This document shows positions 1-8,193 of a DNA stretch of 64,000 bases, piece by piece. Source of the DNA: Neorhizobium sp. SHOUNA12A (lineage in GTDB: Bacteria; Pseudomonadota; Alphaproteobacteria; Rhizobiales; Rhizobiaceae); the NCBI RefSeq assembly GCF_023006505.1, contig NZ_JALBGV010000013.1:1-64000 (forward strand), written 5' to 3'. The notes under the pieces are model-generated. The model searched no databases and had not been told where the DNA came from. It worked only from the letters and a program-made list of their open reading frames with translations. Every line of letters starts with the position of its first letter. Within the stretch, counting starts at the first letter, position 1. The position numbers were made by a program, and so were the translations under genes.

Positions 1-1
1 G

Positions 2-460
2 GCTCCGTCTCCGGCCGCCGCACAGGCTCCGGCACCCGTCGCTCCGGTTCAGGCCTCTGCACCGACATCGAAGGCTCCGGTACCGATCGCACGCCCGGCT
101 GAGCAGCCGGTCAACGTGGTCGCTGCCGTCACGGATCAGGGCAATGTCCGCGCTCCCGGCCAGCAGACAGCAGCCGCTCCGGCGTCCGCATCGAACCAGG
201 TCGCTTCGCTGGGACCGGGGGACTACGTGATCCAGATCGCCTCGCTGCCGTCGCAGGCGGAAGCCCAGAAGTCCTATCAGAGCCTGTCGGCCAAGTTCGG
301 CAGCGTCATCGGTGGCCGGGGCGTCGATATCAAACCCGCCGAGATCGCCGGCAAGGGCACATTCTACCGCGTCCGTATTCTGGCCGGCGGCAAGAATGAG
401 GCTGTGGCGCTCTGCGAACGGTATCGCGCAGCTGGCGGAACCTGCCTGGTCGGCCGGTAA
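2..460 (+). CDS. SPOR-domain protein, C-terminal part (5' end outside window)
   Basis: The frame is open from the first bases of the window, so this is the 3' end of a longer gene. The visible start is a low-complexity Ala/Pro/Val-rich linker (about 70 residues), followed by a C-terminal SPOR domain of about 80 residues (YVIQIASLPSQAEAQKSYQSL, then FYRVRILAGGKNEA). SPOR domains bind glycan strands lacking stem peptides at division sites. Rhizobial relatives are usually single-pass inner-membrane proteins with the SPOR domain in the periplasm; that N-terminal membrane anchor is not visible here. A strong hairpin terminator follows the stop codon, so this gene ends its own transcript before nagZ. 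In-frame ATG codons inside the linker are not credible starts. Confidence 0.85.
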   Translation, partial: APSPAAAQAPAPVAPVQASAPTSKAPVPIARPAEQPVNVVAAVTDQGNVRAPGQQTAAAPASASNQVASLGPGDYVIQIASLPSQAEAQKSYQSLSAKFGSVIGGRGVDIKPAEIAGKGTFYRVRILAGGKNEAVALCERYRAAGGTCLVGR

Positions 461-482
461 GGATTGAAAGCGAAGAAATCGG

Positions 483-508
483 ACGGGGCGCCTGGCGCCC
501 CGTTTTTC
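483..508 (+). terminator. Rho-independent terminator after the SPOR gene
   Basis: An 8-bp stem ACGGGGCG / CGCCCCGT with a 5-nt loop is followed directly by a run of T. It lies 22 bases after the SPOR stop and 30 bases before nagZ. Confidence 0.85.
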
Positions 509-538
509 GTTGGTCCAGCAATGATCTAAGATCGAGCC

Positions 539-1555
539 ATGAGCGAATCAAAAGCAATGATCCTGGGCTCCAGCGGCCCGACCCTCACCGCCGACGAAGT
601 GGCGCTTTACCGGGATGAACGGCCCTGGGGCTTCATCCTCTTTGCCCGCAATTGCGTCGAACCGGCGCAGATCGCCGATCTCGTCGCATCTATGCGCGAT
701 GCCATCGGCCGCCCGGATGCGCCGGTGCTGATCGACCAGGAGGGAGGGCGCGTTCAGCGCATCCGTCCGCCGATGATTGAGCGTTATCCATCCGCTGCGG
801 TGCTTGGCGAACTCTACAGGCAGGATCGCGGCAAAGGGCTGAGGGCAACCTGGCTGATGTCGCGCCTGCATGCCTTCGACCTGATGAAATTCGGCATCAA
901 CGTCGATTGCCTGCCGGTGCTCGACGTGCCGATCGAAGGGGCGAGCAACGTCATCGGCGATCGCGCCTATGGATTCGATCCGAAGACGGTCGCCGAAATG
1001 GGGCAGGCTGCTGCTGACGGCCTCAAGGCGGGCGGCATGCTGCCGGTGATGAAGCACATCCCGGGCCATGGCCGCGGCATGGCCGACAGCCATCACGAAC
1101 TGCCGGTGGTCACCGTCTCGCGCGCCGGACTCGAAGCGCATGACTTCCTGCCCTTCGTCGCCATGAAGAACGAGTTGATGGCGATGAGCGCCCATATCGT
1201 CTTCACCGCCATCGACCCGGACGAGCCGGCGACCATTTCCCGCAAGGTGATCGACGAGATCATCCGCGGTCATATCGGCTTCGACGGGCTACTGATGTCC
1301 GATGATACATCGATGAACGCGCTGAAGGGCACGATCGGCGAACGTGCGGCGAGAATCGTTGGGGGCGGATGCGATATTGTCTTGCATTGCAACGGCGTGA
1401 TGGACGAAATGAAGGCCGTCGTGAAGGAAGCGATACCGCTTGGCGGCGAAGCGCTACGGCGGGCAAGGGCGGTGGAGACAGCCTTCGGCGTGGGCGACGG
1501 CTTGAGCGAGGAGGCGATCCGCGCGGAATTCCACAGTCTTCTCGCCGTCTCCTGA
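539..1555 (+). CDS. nagZ: Beta-N-acetylhexosaminidase NagZ (glycoside hydrolase family 3)
   Basis: NagZ is a cytoplasmic enzyme that removes N-acetylglucosamine from anhydro-muropeptides during peptidoglycan recycling. The 338-residue protein is a complete single-domain GH3 TIM barrel. The family signature KHIPGHG lies near residues 172-178, followed by the Asp/His loop (MADSHH) that acts as acid/base, and the nucleophile Asp lies in MSDDTSM near residue 255. It starts at the ATG just after the terminator of the SPOR gene, and scpA follows 21-27 bases after the stop, so nagZ, scpA and scpB are probably co-transcribed. Length and motifs match the family; function is well supported. Confidence 0.95.
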   Translation: MSESKAMILGSSGPTLTADEVALYRDERPWGFILFARNCVEPAQIADLVASMRDAIGRPDAPVLIDQEGGRVQRIRPPMIERYPSAAVLGELYRQDRGKGLRATWLMSRLHAFDLMKFGINVDCLPVLDVPIEGASNVIGDRAYGFDPKTVAEMGQAAADGLKAGGMLPVMKHIPGHGRGMADSHHELPVVTVSRAGLEAHDFLPFVAMKNELMAMSAHIVFTAIDPDEPATISRKVIDEIIRGHIGFDGLLMSDDTSMNALKGTIGERAARIVGGGCDIVLHCNGVMDEMKAVVKEAIPLGGEALRRARAVETAFGVGDGLSEEAIRAEFHSLLAVS

Positions 1556-1582
1556 CGGCTGTCGACAGGACAAGGTTTGGGA

Positions 1583-2446
1583 ATGGCCATAAATACATCG
1601 CAGGACGCCATTCCGATGGACAAGCTCTGGCAGGATGCCGGCGCCAACCGCGCGACCGACGATCCGGCGCTGGTGATCGACGTCGGCGGCTTTGAGGGTC
1701 CGCTCGACCTGCTGCTTCACCTTGCCCGTACCCAAAAAGTCGATCTCGCCCGCATCTCGGTGCTGGCGCTCGCAGAGCAATACCTCCTGTTCATCGACAG
1801 CGCCCGTCGGGTTCGCATCGAGCTCGCCGCCGATTACCTGGTCATGGCCGCCTGGCTTGCCTACCTGAAGTCCAAACTTCTGATCCCGCAGCAGGTCAAG
1901 GGCGACGACGGCCCGAGCGGTGAAGAACTCGCTGCGACGCTCGCCTTCCGCCTGAAGCGGCTGGAGGCGATGCGGGAGGCCGCGACCCGGTTGGTCAACC
2001 GCAACCGTCTTGGCCGCGACGTGTTTGCCCGCGGAGCGCCGGAACATATCCCGCACAATGTCGAATCTGCCTATGATGCGACGCTTTATGACCTGCTTGC
2101 GGCCTATGCCAACCTGCGCCAGCGCACCGCCGTCACCCAGGTGACGATCGAAAGGCGCAAGGTCTGGTCGCTGGTCGACGCCCGCGAACTCTTGACCCGC
2201 ATGCTTGGCGAGGTCGCTGACTGGACGGCGCTGCAGCACTATCTTTTGCCCTATCTGCCGCCGGAGGATCGCGTCACGGCGACCGCCAGCGCCTTTGCCG
2301 CTTCGCTGGAACTGGTGCGCGAAGGCAAGCTCGAAATCCGACAGGACGGTGCCTTCCAGCCGATCTATTTGCGCAAGGGCCCTGGGCCGCATCAGCCGGC
2401 TTCGCCGCAACCCGTCACGGGAGGCGTTGTTGACGCCGCAGGATGA
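1583..2446 (+). CDS. scpA: Segregation and condensation protein A (kleisin ScpA)
   Basis: ScpA is the kleisin subunit that bridges the SMC heads and, with ScpB, forms the bacterial condensin. The N-terminal signature FEGPLDLLLHLARTQKVDL is clear near residues 30-50, followed by the helical region and a C-terminal winged-helix part, about 287 residues in all. A TTG lies six bases upstream of the chosen ATG at 1583; I prefer the ATG because a weak GG-rich stretch precedes it. The gene overlaps scpB by 17 bases, which fits the usual translationally coupled scpAB pair. Confidence 0.93.
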   Translation: MAINTSQDAIPMDKLWQDAGANRATDDPALVIDVGGFEGPLDLLLHLARTQKVDLARISVLALAEQYLLFIDSARRVRIELAADYLVMAAWLAYLKSKLLIPQQVKGDDGPSGEELAATLAFRLKRLEAMREAATRLVNRNRLGRDVFARGAPEHIPHNVESAYDATLYDLLAAYANLRQRTAVTQVTIERRKVWSLVDARELLTRMLGEVADWTALQHYLLPYLPPEDRVTATASAFAASLELVREGKLEIRQDGAFQPIYLRKGPGPHQPASPQPVTGGVVDAAG

Positions 2447-3146
2447 CGACGATCTGCCGATCGCTGACGAAGAGGAGGCCGAGCCCTCATCTTTTTCATT
2501 GATGGAGGTTGAGCGGATCGCAGAAGCACTGGTCTTCGCCTCGTCCGAACCGGTCTCGGAAGCGTTTCTGGCCGAACGGCTGCCGCGCGGCACCAATGTG
2601 AATGCCGTCATGCGGCGGCTGGTGGAGGTTTATGCGCCGCGCGGCGTCAATCTGATCCGGACCGGCGACCGCTGGGCCTTCCGTACTGCTGCCGATCTCT
2701 CCTTCGTCATTCACAAGGACGATAACGAGACGAAGAAGCTGTCGCGTGCGGCGCTCGAGGTTCTGGCCATCATCGCTTATCACCAGCCGGTCACCCGTGC
2801 CGAGATCGAAGAGATCCGTGGCGTCCAGACCTCCAGGGGAACGCTCGACGTGCTGATGGAAGCGGGCTGGGTTCGCTTCCGCGGCCGTCGCCGCACTCCG
2901 GGGCGGCCGGTCACGCTCGCCACGACACCTGATTTCCTCGATCATTTCGGCCTCGAGGAACTGCGTGATTTGCCTGGTCTCGAAGAATTGAAGGGCGCCG
3001 GCCTGCTTTCCGGTCGCATCCCGCCGGGCTTTGCGATACCCATCCCGCTCAATGTCGATGATCTTTCCGAGGACGAGGACCCGATCACGCAACTCGACCT
3101 TGAGGAACTCGGCCTGTTGACGCCGGGCGGTGAAGCAGAGGAATGA
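2430..3146 (+). CDS. scpB: Segregation and condensation protein B (ScpB)
   Basis: ScpB is the winged-helix partner of ScpA in the SMC complex. The core contains two winged-helix domains: EVERIAEALVFASSEPVSE at the start, and ALEVLAIIAYHQPVTRAEIEEIRG in the middle, the family's best-conserved stretch. The start is a judgement. A TTG at 2430 sits 5 bases after a GGGAGG ribosome-binding site inside the end of scpA and gives 238 residues, the usual rhizobial length. The first downstream ATG (2502) would cut into the first helix. The C-terminus is acidic (DLSEDEDP, GGEAEE), as is common in this group. Confidence 0.92.
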   Translation: MTPQDDDDLPIADEEEAEPSSFSLMEVERIAEALVFASSEPVSEAFLAERLPRGTNVNAVMRRLVEVYAPRGVNLIRTGDRWAFRTAADLSFVIHKDDNETKKLSRAALEVLAIIAYHQPVTRAEIEEIRGVQTSRGTLDVLMEAGWVRFRGRRRTPGRPVTLATTPDFLDHFGLEELRDLPGLEELKGAGLLSGRIPPGFAIPIPLNVDDLSEDEDPITQLDLEELGLLTPGGEAEE

Positions 3147-3505
3147 ACCCATCTTTCTCTGAAGGCTTGGCTCAGCGGGTGCAAGCTATCGGAGAGGGTT
3201 CGGCCCGGAGCGCGTCGGTCTGTCGCACCATACGCAGAAACACCCGCATGCGCTCTCCGGCGAAGTGCAGCAGCGTGTGCATTTGACCGGTGATTGCCCC
3301 GCCAAGCCCGGGCTGCGACCGTTCCTTGGCGGTATTGAGTACCTGGCGTGTGTGTTCCCGGAGCTTTGGAACCGGCCCATGCCGGCGGTTTGCCAGCCAC
3401 GGTAAACGACGTGTCGATAGCGGTGCCGTCCGAGGACATTTTGGTGTTTGAAAAAGCATCATAAAAAGCTTACATCGATGAAACGGTACTAATGGAGTTG
3501 GACTT
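3147..3505. other. Gap between scpB and tatA; possible decayed minus-strand fragment
   Basis: These 359 bases hold no convincing gene. All three minus frames are open over 3190-3440, and one of them (ending near 3172) contains a protein-like helical segment with HTRQVLNTAKE and MHTLLHFAGERMRVFLRMV, but it has no ribosome-binding site and runs antisense into tatA upstream. I cannot name a family. It may be the remnant of a lost gene. The tatA promoter should lie in the A/T-richer 3440-3500 stretch. Confidence 0.35.
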
Positions 3506-3730
3506 ATGGGTTCTTTCAGTGTGTGGCATTGGCTGATCGTTCTGGTCATCGTGCTCGTTCTCTTCGGACGCGGCAAGATTCCGGAACTGATGGGCGATTT
3601 CGCCAAGGGCATCAAGAGCTTCAAGAAGGGCATGAGCGACGAGGACGCCCCTGAGGCGAACGGCGCGACGACCACGACGAAGACCGTTGATCTCAAGGCT
3701 GAAGAGGCCAAGGAAACCAACCGGTCGTAA
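3506..3730 (+). CDS. tatA: Sec-independent protein translocase subunit TatA
   Basis: TatA oligomers form the membrane passage of the twin-arginine translocation system, which exports folded proteins. The 74-residue protein has the expected plan: a short periplasmic N-terminus, one transmembrane helix ([22 protein letters not shown]), the FGRGKIPEL hinge, an amphipathic helix ([15 protein letters not shown]) and a variable charged tail. It starts a tatABC operon with a 33-base gap to tatB and an overlap between tatB and tatC. Confidence 0.95.
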   Translation: MGSFSVWHWLIVLVIVLVLFGRGKIPELMGDFAKGIKSFKKGMSDEDAPEANGATTTTKTVDLKAEEAKETNRS

Positions 3731-3763
3731 TGTCCGAGTGGCGGGTTCCAGGAGCCTCATTGA

Positions 3764-4468
3764 ATGTTTGATATCGGCTGGACCGAGCTTCTTGTCATAG
3801 CGATCGTGCTGATCGTCGTGGTTGGTCCCAAGGATTTGCCGCCCATGCTCAGGGCTTTTGGCAAGATGACGACCAATCTGCGCAAGATGGCCGGCGATTT
3901 TCGCGCGCAATTTGATGAAGCGCTGAAGGAGTCGGAACTCGACGACGTGCGCAAGACGATTTCGGATGCGCAGCGGCTGAACCCGACGAATGCGCTCAGG
4001 GACGCGATCAACCCGCTCCGGCAGATGGGGCAGGAAATCCGCGCCGACCTGCAGAAGGCGACGCAACTGCCGACGGCGGGGGTAAGCCAGACCGATGCCG
4101 AGGCTCAGCAGGCTGTCGAGGGCACGTCGTCCGTCGATGCGGCTCCCGAGATCCCGGCAAATTTCCCGTCGCTGACAGTGCCGCCGGTTACCACCGCTCC
4201 GGCACAGTCCGTGCCGGCCGCGGCGGAGGCTGTGGCAGCTGTTGCCGAAAAACCAAAGCCGGTCCGCAAGACTGCCGCCAAGGCAAAGCCGGTTCCCGAG
4301 GCCGCTGAAGCTCCTGCGGCCCCGGCCGCTCTTGCCGAAAAACCGAAGCGCAGCCGCGCGGCGCCCAAGCCGGCGCCCGTGACCCAGGCTGTGGAAGAGG
4401 CGGTCGTCAAGGCTCCGGCCCGTAAGCGCACGCCGAAGAAGGCCGATACTCCGAAGGACGACGCATGA
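3764..4468 (+). CDS. tatB: Sec-independent protein translocase subunit TatB
   Basis: TatB works with TatC in the receptor that recognises twin-arginine signal peptides. The N-terminus MFDIGWTELLVIAIVLIVVVGPKDLPPML is the TatB hallmark, with the membrane helix and the GPKDLP hinge, followed by a long amphipathic helix to about residue 75. The remaining 150 residues are low-complexity, rich in Ala, Pro, Val and Lys, typical of alphaproteobacterial TatB but poorly conserved. At 234 residues it is longer than E. coli TatB because of this tail. Its stop overlaps the tatC start by four bases (ATGA). Confidence 0.94.
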   Translation: MFDIGWTELLVIAIVLIVVVGPKDLPPMLRAFGKMTTNLRKMAGDFRAQFDEALKESELDDVRKTISDAQRLNPTNALRDAINPLRQMGQEIRADLQKATQLPTAGVSQTDAEAQQAVEGTSSVDAAPEIPANFPSLTVPPVTTAPAQSVPAAAEAVAAVAEKPKPVRKTAAKAKPVPEAAEAPAAPAALAEKPKRSRAAPKPAPVTQAVEEAVVKAPARKRTPKKADTPKDDA

Positions 4469-5289
4469 GCGGTGACATCGAAGACAAGCCGCAGCCGCTC
4501 ATCGAGCATCTGATGGAGCTGCGCACGAGGCTGATCTGGTCGATCGGCGCGTTTTTCGTCGCCTTCGTCGTTTGCTTTTTCTTCGCCAAGCAGCTCTTCA
4601 ATCTGCTCGTGGTCCCTTATAAGTGGGCGGTTCTCTGGGCCCACCTCGATCTTGCCAAGTCCGAACTGATCTATACCGCGCCGCAGGAATTCTTCTTCAC
4701 GCAGGTGAAGGTGGCGATGTTCGGCGCGCTGGTGATTGCCTTCCCGGTGATCGCCTCGCAGATCTACAAGTTCGTGGCACCGGGTCTCTACAAGAACGAA
4801 CGGGCGGCTTTCCTGCCGTTCCTGATCGCTTCGCCGATCCTCTTCCTGATGGGCGGCGCTCTGGTCTATTTCTTCTTCACTCCCATGGTCATGTGGTTCT
4901 TCCTTGCCATGCAGCAGGCACCGACCGAGGGCGAAGTCGGCATTTCACTTCTGCCGCGGGTCTCGGAATATCTGAGCCTGATCATGACGTTGGTCCTGTC
5001 CTTTGGACTGGTGTTCCAGCTTCCGGTGATTACCACGCTGCTGGCCCGCGTCGGCATTCTCACCAGCGACTGGCTGCGGCAGAAACGCAAATACGCGATC
5101 GTGCTTGCCTTCATCGTTGCCGCCGTGCTGACGCCACCTGATCCGATGTCCCAGATCGGTCTTGCACTGCCGACCATCCTTCTCTACGAGATTTCCATCT
5201 ACGCCGCACGACTCGTCGAGCGCAAACGTGCCGAGGAAAAGCTTTCGGAGCAGGAATCTTCGGATGTTGCGGAGACGGACAAGGCCTGA
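4465..5289 (+). CDS. tatC: Sec-independent protein translocase subunit TatC
   Basis: TatC is the six-helix membrane receptor of the Tat pathway. The N-terminal cytoplasmic motif PLIEHLMELRTRLIWS and the later FRVSEY-like segment (LLPRVSEYLSLIMTL) are characteristic, and six hydrophobic segments can be counted across 274 residues. A charged C-terminal tail (ERKRAEEKLSEQE) follows the last helix. Translation is coupled to tatB by the ATGA overlap. serS begins 55 bases downstream on the same strand. Confidence 0.95.
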   Translation: MSGDIEDKPQPLIEHLMELRTRLIWSIGAFFVAFVVCFFFAKQLFNLLVVPYKWAVLWAHLDLAKSELIYTAPQEFFFTQVKVAMFGALVIAFPVIASQIYKFVAPGLYKNERAAFLPFLIASPILFLMGGALVYFFFTPMVMWFFLAMQQAPTEGEVGISLLPRVSEYLSLIMTLVLSFGLVFQLPVITTLLARVGILTSDWLRQKRKYAIVLAFIVAAVLTPPDPMSQIGLALPTILLYEISIYAARLVERKRAEEKLSEQESSDVAETDKA

Positions 5290-5344
5290 AGCCTTCCGGC
5301 CTGCCTTGCGAGTCCGCGGCGTTCCGCTCTAAAGGCAAGGCAAG

Positions 5345-6628
5345 ATGCTCGATATCAAGTGGATCCGTGAAAACGAAGGGGCTTTGGATGCAGCGCTGAA
5401 CAAGCGTGGCGCAGAGCCCATGGCGGCAACCCTCCTGGCGCTGGACGACACGCGTCGTTCCGTCATCCAGAAGCTTCAGGACATGCAGTCCCGCCGCAAC
5501 GCCGCTTCCAAGGAGATCGGCATTGCGCTCGGGCAGAAGAATTCCGAGCTTGCCGAAAAGCTGAAGGCAGAGGTCGCCGTCATCAAGGACACGATGCCGG
5601 TTGCCGAGCAGGAAGAGCGCGAGGCCGTCGCGGCGCTCGAAGACGCCCTGTCGCGTATCCCGAACATCCCGTTTGACGACGTACCCGTCGGCAAGGACGA
5701 GCACGATAACGTGGTCAGGCACGTCATCGGCGAAAAGCCGCGCTGGAACCATGCGGCCAAGGAACACTACGAGATCGGCGAAGCGCTCGAAATGATGGAT
5801 TTCGAGCGGGCCACGAAACTCTCAGGCTCGCGCTTCACCGTGCTCACCGGCCAGCTCGCCAGGCTCGAACGGGCTCTTGGCCAGTTCATGATCGACATGC
5901 ACACGACCGAGCATGGTTATACGGAAGTCTCCTCGCCGCTGATGGTGAAGGGCGACGCCATGTATGGCACCGGCCAGCTGCCGAAGTTCGAGGAAGACCT
6001 CTTCAAGACGACGGATGGCCGCTACCTGATCCCGACGGCTGAAGTGACGCTCACCAACCTCGTTTCCGGGGAAATCCTGGAACAGGAAAAGCTGCCGCTG
6101 CGCTTCACGGCGCTGACGCCATCTTTCCGCTCGGAAGCCGGTTCCGCCGGCCGCGATACGCGCGGAATGCTGCGCCAGCACCAGTTCTGGAAGTGCGAAC
6201 TGGTGTCGATTACCGATCAGGAAACGTCGATCGCCGAGCACGAGCGAATGACCGAATGCGCCGAGAATATGCTGAAGCGCCTCGGCCTGCATTTCCGCAC
6301 CATGACGCTCTGCACCGGCGATATGGGTTTTGGCGCACGCAAGACTTATGACATCGAGGTCTGGCTGCCGGGTCAGGATACCTACCGCGAAATCTCGTCC
6401 TGCTCCGTCTGCGGCGATTTTCAGGGCCGCCGCATGAATGCGCGCTACAGGTCCAAGGATGACAAGGCGCTGAAGTTCGTTCACACGCTGAACGGCTCTG
6501 GTGTCGCGGTCGGCCGCTGCCTGATCGCGGTCATGGAAAATTACCTGAACGAGGACGGTTCGGTCACAATTCCGGACGCGCTCCTGCCGTATATGGGTGG
6601 CCTGACCAAGATCGAGCGGGCGGCCTGA
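5345..6628 (+). CDS. serS: Serine--tRNA ligase
   Basis: Cytoplasmic class II aminoacyl-tRNA synthetase that charges tRNA-Ser (and tRNA-Sec where present). The N-terminal coiled-coil arm (about residues 1-100, [18 protein letters not shown] to the [10 protein letters not shown] segment) binds the long variable arm of tRNA-Ser. Class II motifs follow: motif 2 around [20 protein letters not shown] with FWKCEL, and motif 3 around [18 protein letters not shown]. At 427 residues it is full length. The stop codon overlaps the surE ATG (TGATG), so surE and pcm are probably translated from the same message. Confidence 0.96.
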   Translation: MLDIKWIRENEGALDAALNKRGAEPMAATLLALDDTRRSVIQKLQDMQSRRNAASKEIGIALGQKNSELAEKLKAEVAVIKDTMPVAEQEEREAVAALEDALSRIPNIPFDDVPVGKDEHDNVVRHVIGEKPRWNHAAKEHYEIGEALEMMDFERATKLSGSRFTVLTGQLARLERALGQFMIDMHTTEHGYTEVSSPLMVKGDAMYGTGQLPKFEEDLFKTTDGRYLIPTAEVTLTNLVSGEILEQEKLPLRFTALTPSFRSEAGSAGRDTRGMLRQHQFWKCELVSITDQETSIAEHERMTECAENMLKRLGLHFRTMTLCTGDMGFGARKTYDIEVWLPGQDTYREISSCSVCGDFQGRRMNARYRSKDDKALKFVHTLNGSGVAVGRCLIAVMENYLNEDGSVTIPDALLPYMGGLTKIERAA

Positions 6629-7398
6629 TGCGGATACTTCTGACCAACGACGACGGCATTCACGCCGAGGGCCTCGCCGTTCTCGAGCGGATAGCCCGGA
6701 AACTTTCGGACGACGTCTGGATCGTTGCGCCGGAGACCGACCAGAGCGGTCTTGCCCATTCGCTGACGCTTTCCGAGCCGCTCCGTCTGCGCAAGGTTGG
6801 CGACAAGCACTTTGCGTTGCGCGGCACGCCGACCGATTGCGTCATCATGGGCATCCGCGAGATCCTGCCCGAGAAGCCGGATCTGGTGCTTTCCGGCGTC
6901 AACGACGGCGCCAACATGGCCGATGACGTTACCTATTCCGGCACCATTGCCGGCGCGATCGAAGGCACGCTCCAGGGCGTGCGCTCGTTTTCGCTGAGCC
7001 AGGCAGTGCGTCGCGAGAACGGTCGTTTTGCGCCTTGGGAAGTCGCCGAATCCTATGCACCGGACCTCATTCGCAAACTGATCGACGTGGACCTGCCCGA
7101 CGGCACCTTCCTCAATCTCAACTTCCCGAACTGCGAGCCAAGCGAGGTGCAGGGCGTCGAGGTGACGTCGCAGGGCAAGCTCGATTTCGGCCTGACGATC
7201 GACGCCCGCAACGACGGCCGCGGTCTGCCCTATTACTGGCTGCGATTCGGCGAACGGAAAGGGCATTTCCGCGAGGGCACCGATATTCAGGCGCTCAAGG
7301 AAAACAAGATTTCCGTGACACCGCTGAAACTGGACCTGACCGATCATTCGGTTCAGGATCGTGTCGCGAAAGCACTGGGATTCGGAGCTGCCGATTGA
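6628..7398 (+). CDS. surE: 5'-nucleotidase SurE
   Basis: Metal-dependent phosphatase acting on nucleoside 5'-monophosphates and some other phosphate esters, linked to stationary-phase survival. The N-terminal metal site [16 protein letters not shown] (two adjacent Asp) and the [25 protein letters not shown] segment are diagnostic. Length 256 residues, as expected. It overlaps serS at its start, and pcm begins within 10 bases of its stop. The surE-pcm-LytM lipoprotein order is widely conserved in proteobacteria. Confidence 0.95.
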   Translation: MRILLTNDDGIHAEGLAVLERIARKLSDDVWIVAPETDQSGLAHSLTLSEPLRLRKVGDKHFALRGTPTDCVIMGIREILPEKPDLVLSGVNDGANMADDVTYSGTIAGAIEGTLQGVRSFSLSQAVRRENGRFAPWEVAESYAPDLIRKLIDVDLPDGTFLNLNFPNCEPSEVQGVEVTSQGKLDFGLTIDARNDGRGLPYYWLRFGERKGHFREGTDIQALKENKISVTPLKLDLTDHSVQDRVAKALGFGAAD

Positions 7399-7406
7399 AA
7401 TCGGGC

Positions 7407-8045
7407 ATGGTCGAAAAAGAAGGTTTTGCGGCGCTCGTGCTGCGCCTCAGGTCGGAAGGCATTTCCGACCTCGATCTGCTGACCGCTGTTGAACAGACGC
7501 AGCGGTCGCAGTTTGTGCCGCCGCCGCTTGCCGAAGATGCCTATTCCAGCCGCACGGTGCCGATCGATTGCGGATCCTTCATGGAAGGCGCCGATCTCGC
7601 CGTCCGGTTGCTGCATCGCCTCCAGGTCAAGCCTGGGCACAGGGTGCTCGAAATCGGCACGGGCAGCGGCTTCACCGCCGCCGTTATGGCCCGGATCGCC
7701 GAGCGGGTGCTGACCGTCGAGCGCTACCGCACCCTGGTTACCGCCGCCCAGGGCCGCATGGATGCGCTGGGGCTGCGCAATATCGTCGTGCGCCAGGCGG
7801 ACGGCGGCAACGGCATGCCGGGCGAGGGCACGTTCGACCGCATTTTTGTCACGGCCGCCTTTCCGTCACTGCCGCGATTCTATGCCGAGCAACTCACGCA
7901 CGGCGGTTCCATGCTCGCTCCGCTGGTGGATGGTGAGGTCTGCATGATGGTGCGCCTGACCAAAACCGGCAGCCGATTCGAGCGTGAAGACCTGTTCCCG
8001 GTGCCTTTTCTGCCGATCGTTCCGCATATCGCTGCAGCGCTTTAG
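7407..8045 (+). CDS. pcm: Protein-L-isoaspartate O-methyltransferase family
   Basis: Uses S-adenosylmethionine to methylate L-isoaspartyl residues in aged proteins, the first step of repair. The SAM-binding motif VLEIGTGSGFTAAVMARI is near residues 80-95, and the post-motif ADGGNGMPGEGTFDRIFVTAA is recognisable. The loop before the SAM motif (RTVPIDCGSFMEGADLAVRLL) differs from the classical PIGHGQTISQP, so substrate specificity could differ. I chose ATG 7407; a TTG at 7395 overlapping the surE stop is an alternative start giving four more residues. Confidence 0.88.
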   Translation: MVEKEGFAALVLRLRSEGISDLDLLTAVEQTQRSQFVPPPLAEDAYSSRTVPIDCGSFMEGADLAVRLLHRLQVKPGHRVLEIGTGSGFTAAVMARIAERVLTVERYRTLVTAAQGRMDALGLRNIVVRQADGGNGMPGEGTFDRIFVTAAFPSLPRFYAEQLTHGGSMLAPLVDGEVCMMVRLTKTGSRFEREDLFPVPFLPIVPHIAAAL

Positions 8046-8193
8046 CCGGGTTGGTTCCATGCCATGCCGGCCTTTTGGCGGTCATGGTTATCAATTTCTC
8101 TAAAATTTTAAGACAATGCCTGCCCTTTAACAGTGCAGTAAGACTAACGCGCTTTAATGACTCTCACGATGGTGGCGTATCTGTAGGCGAGTC

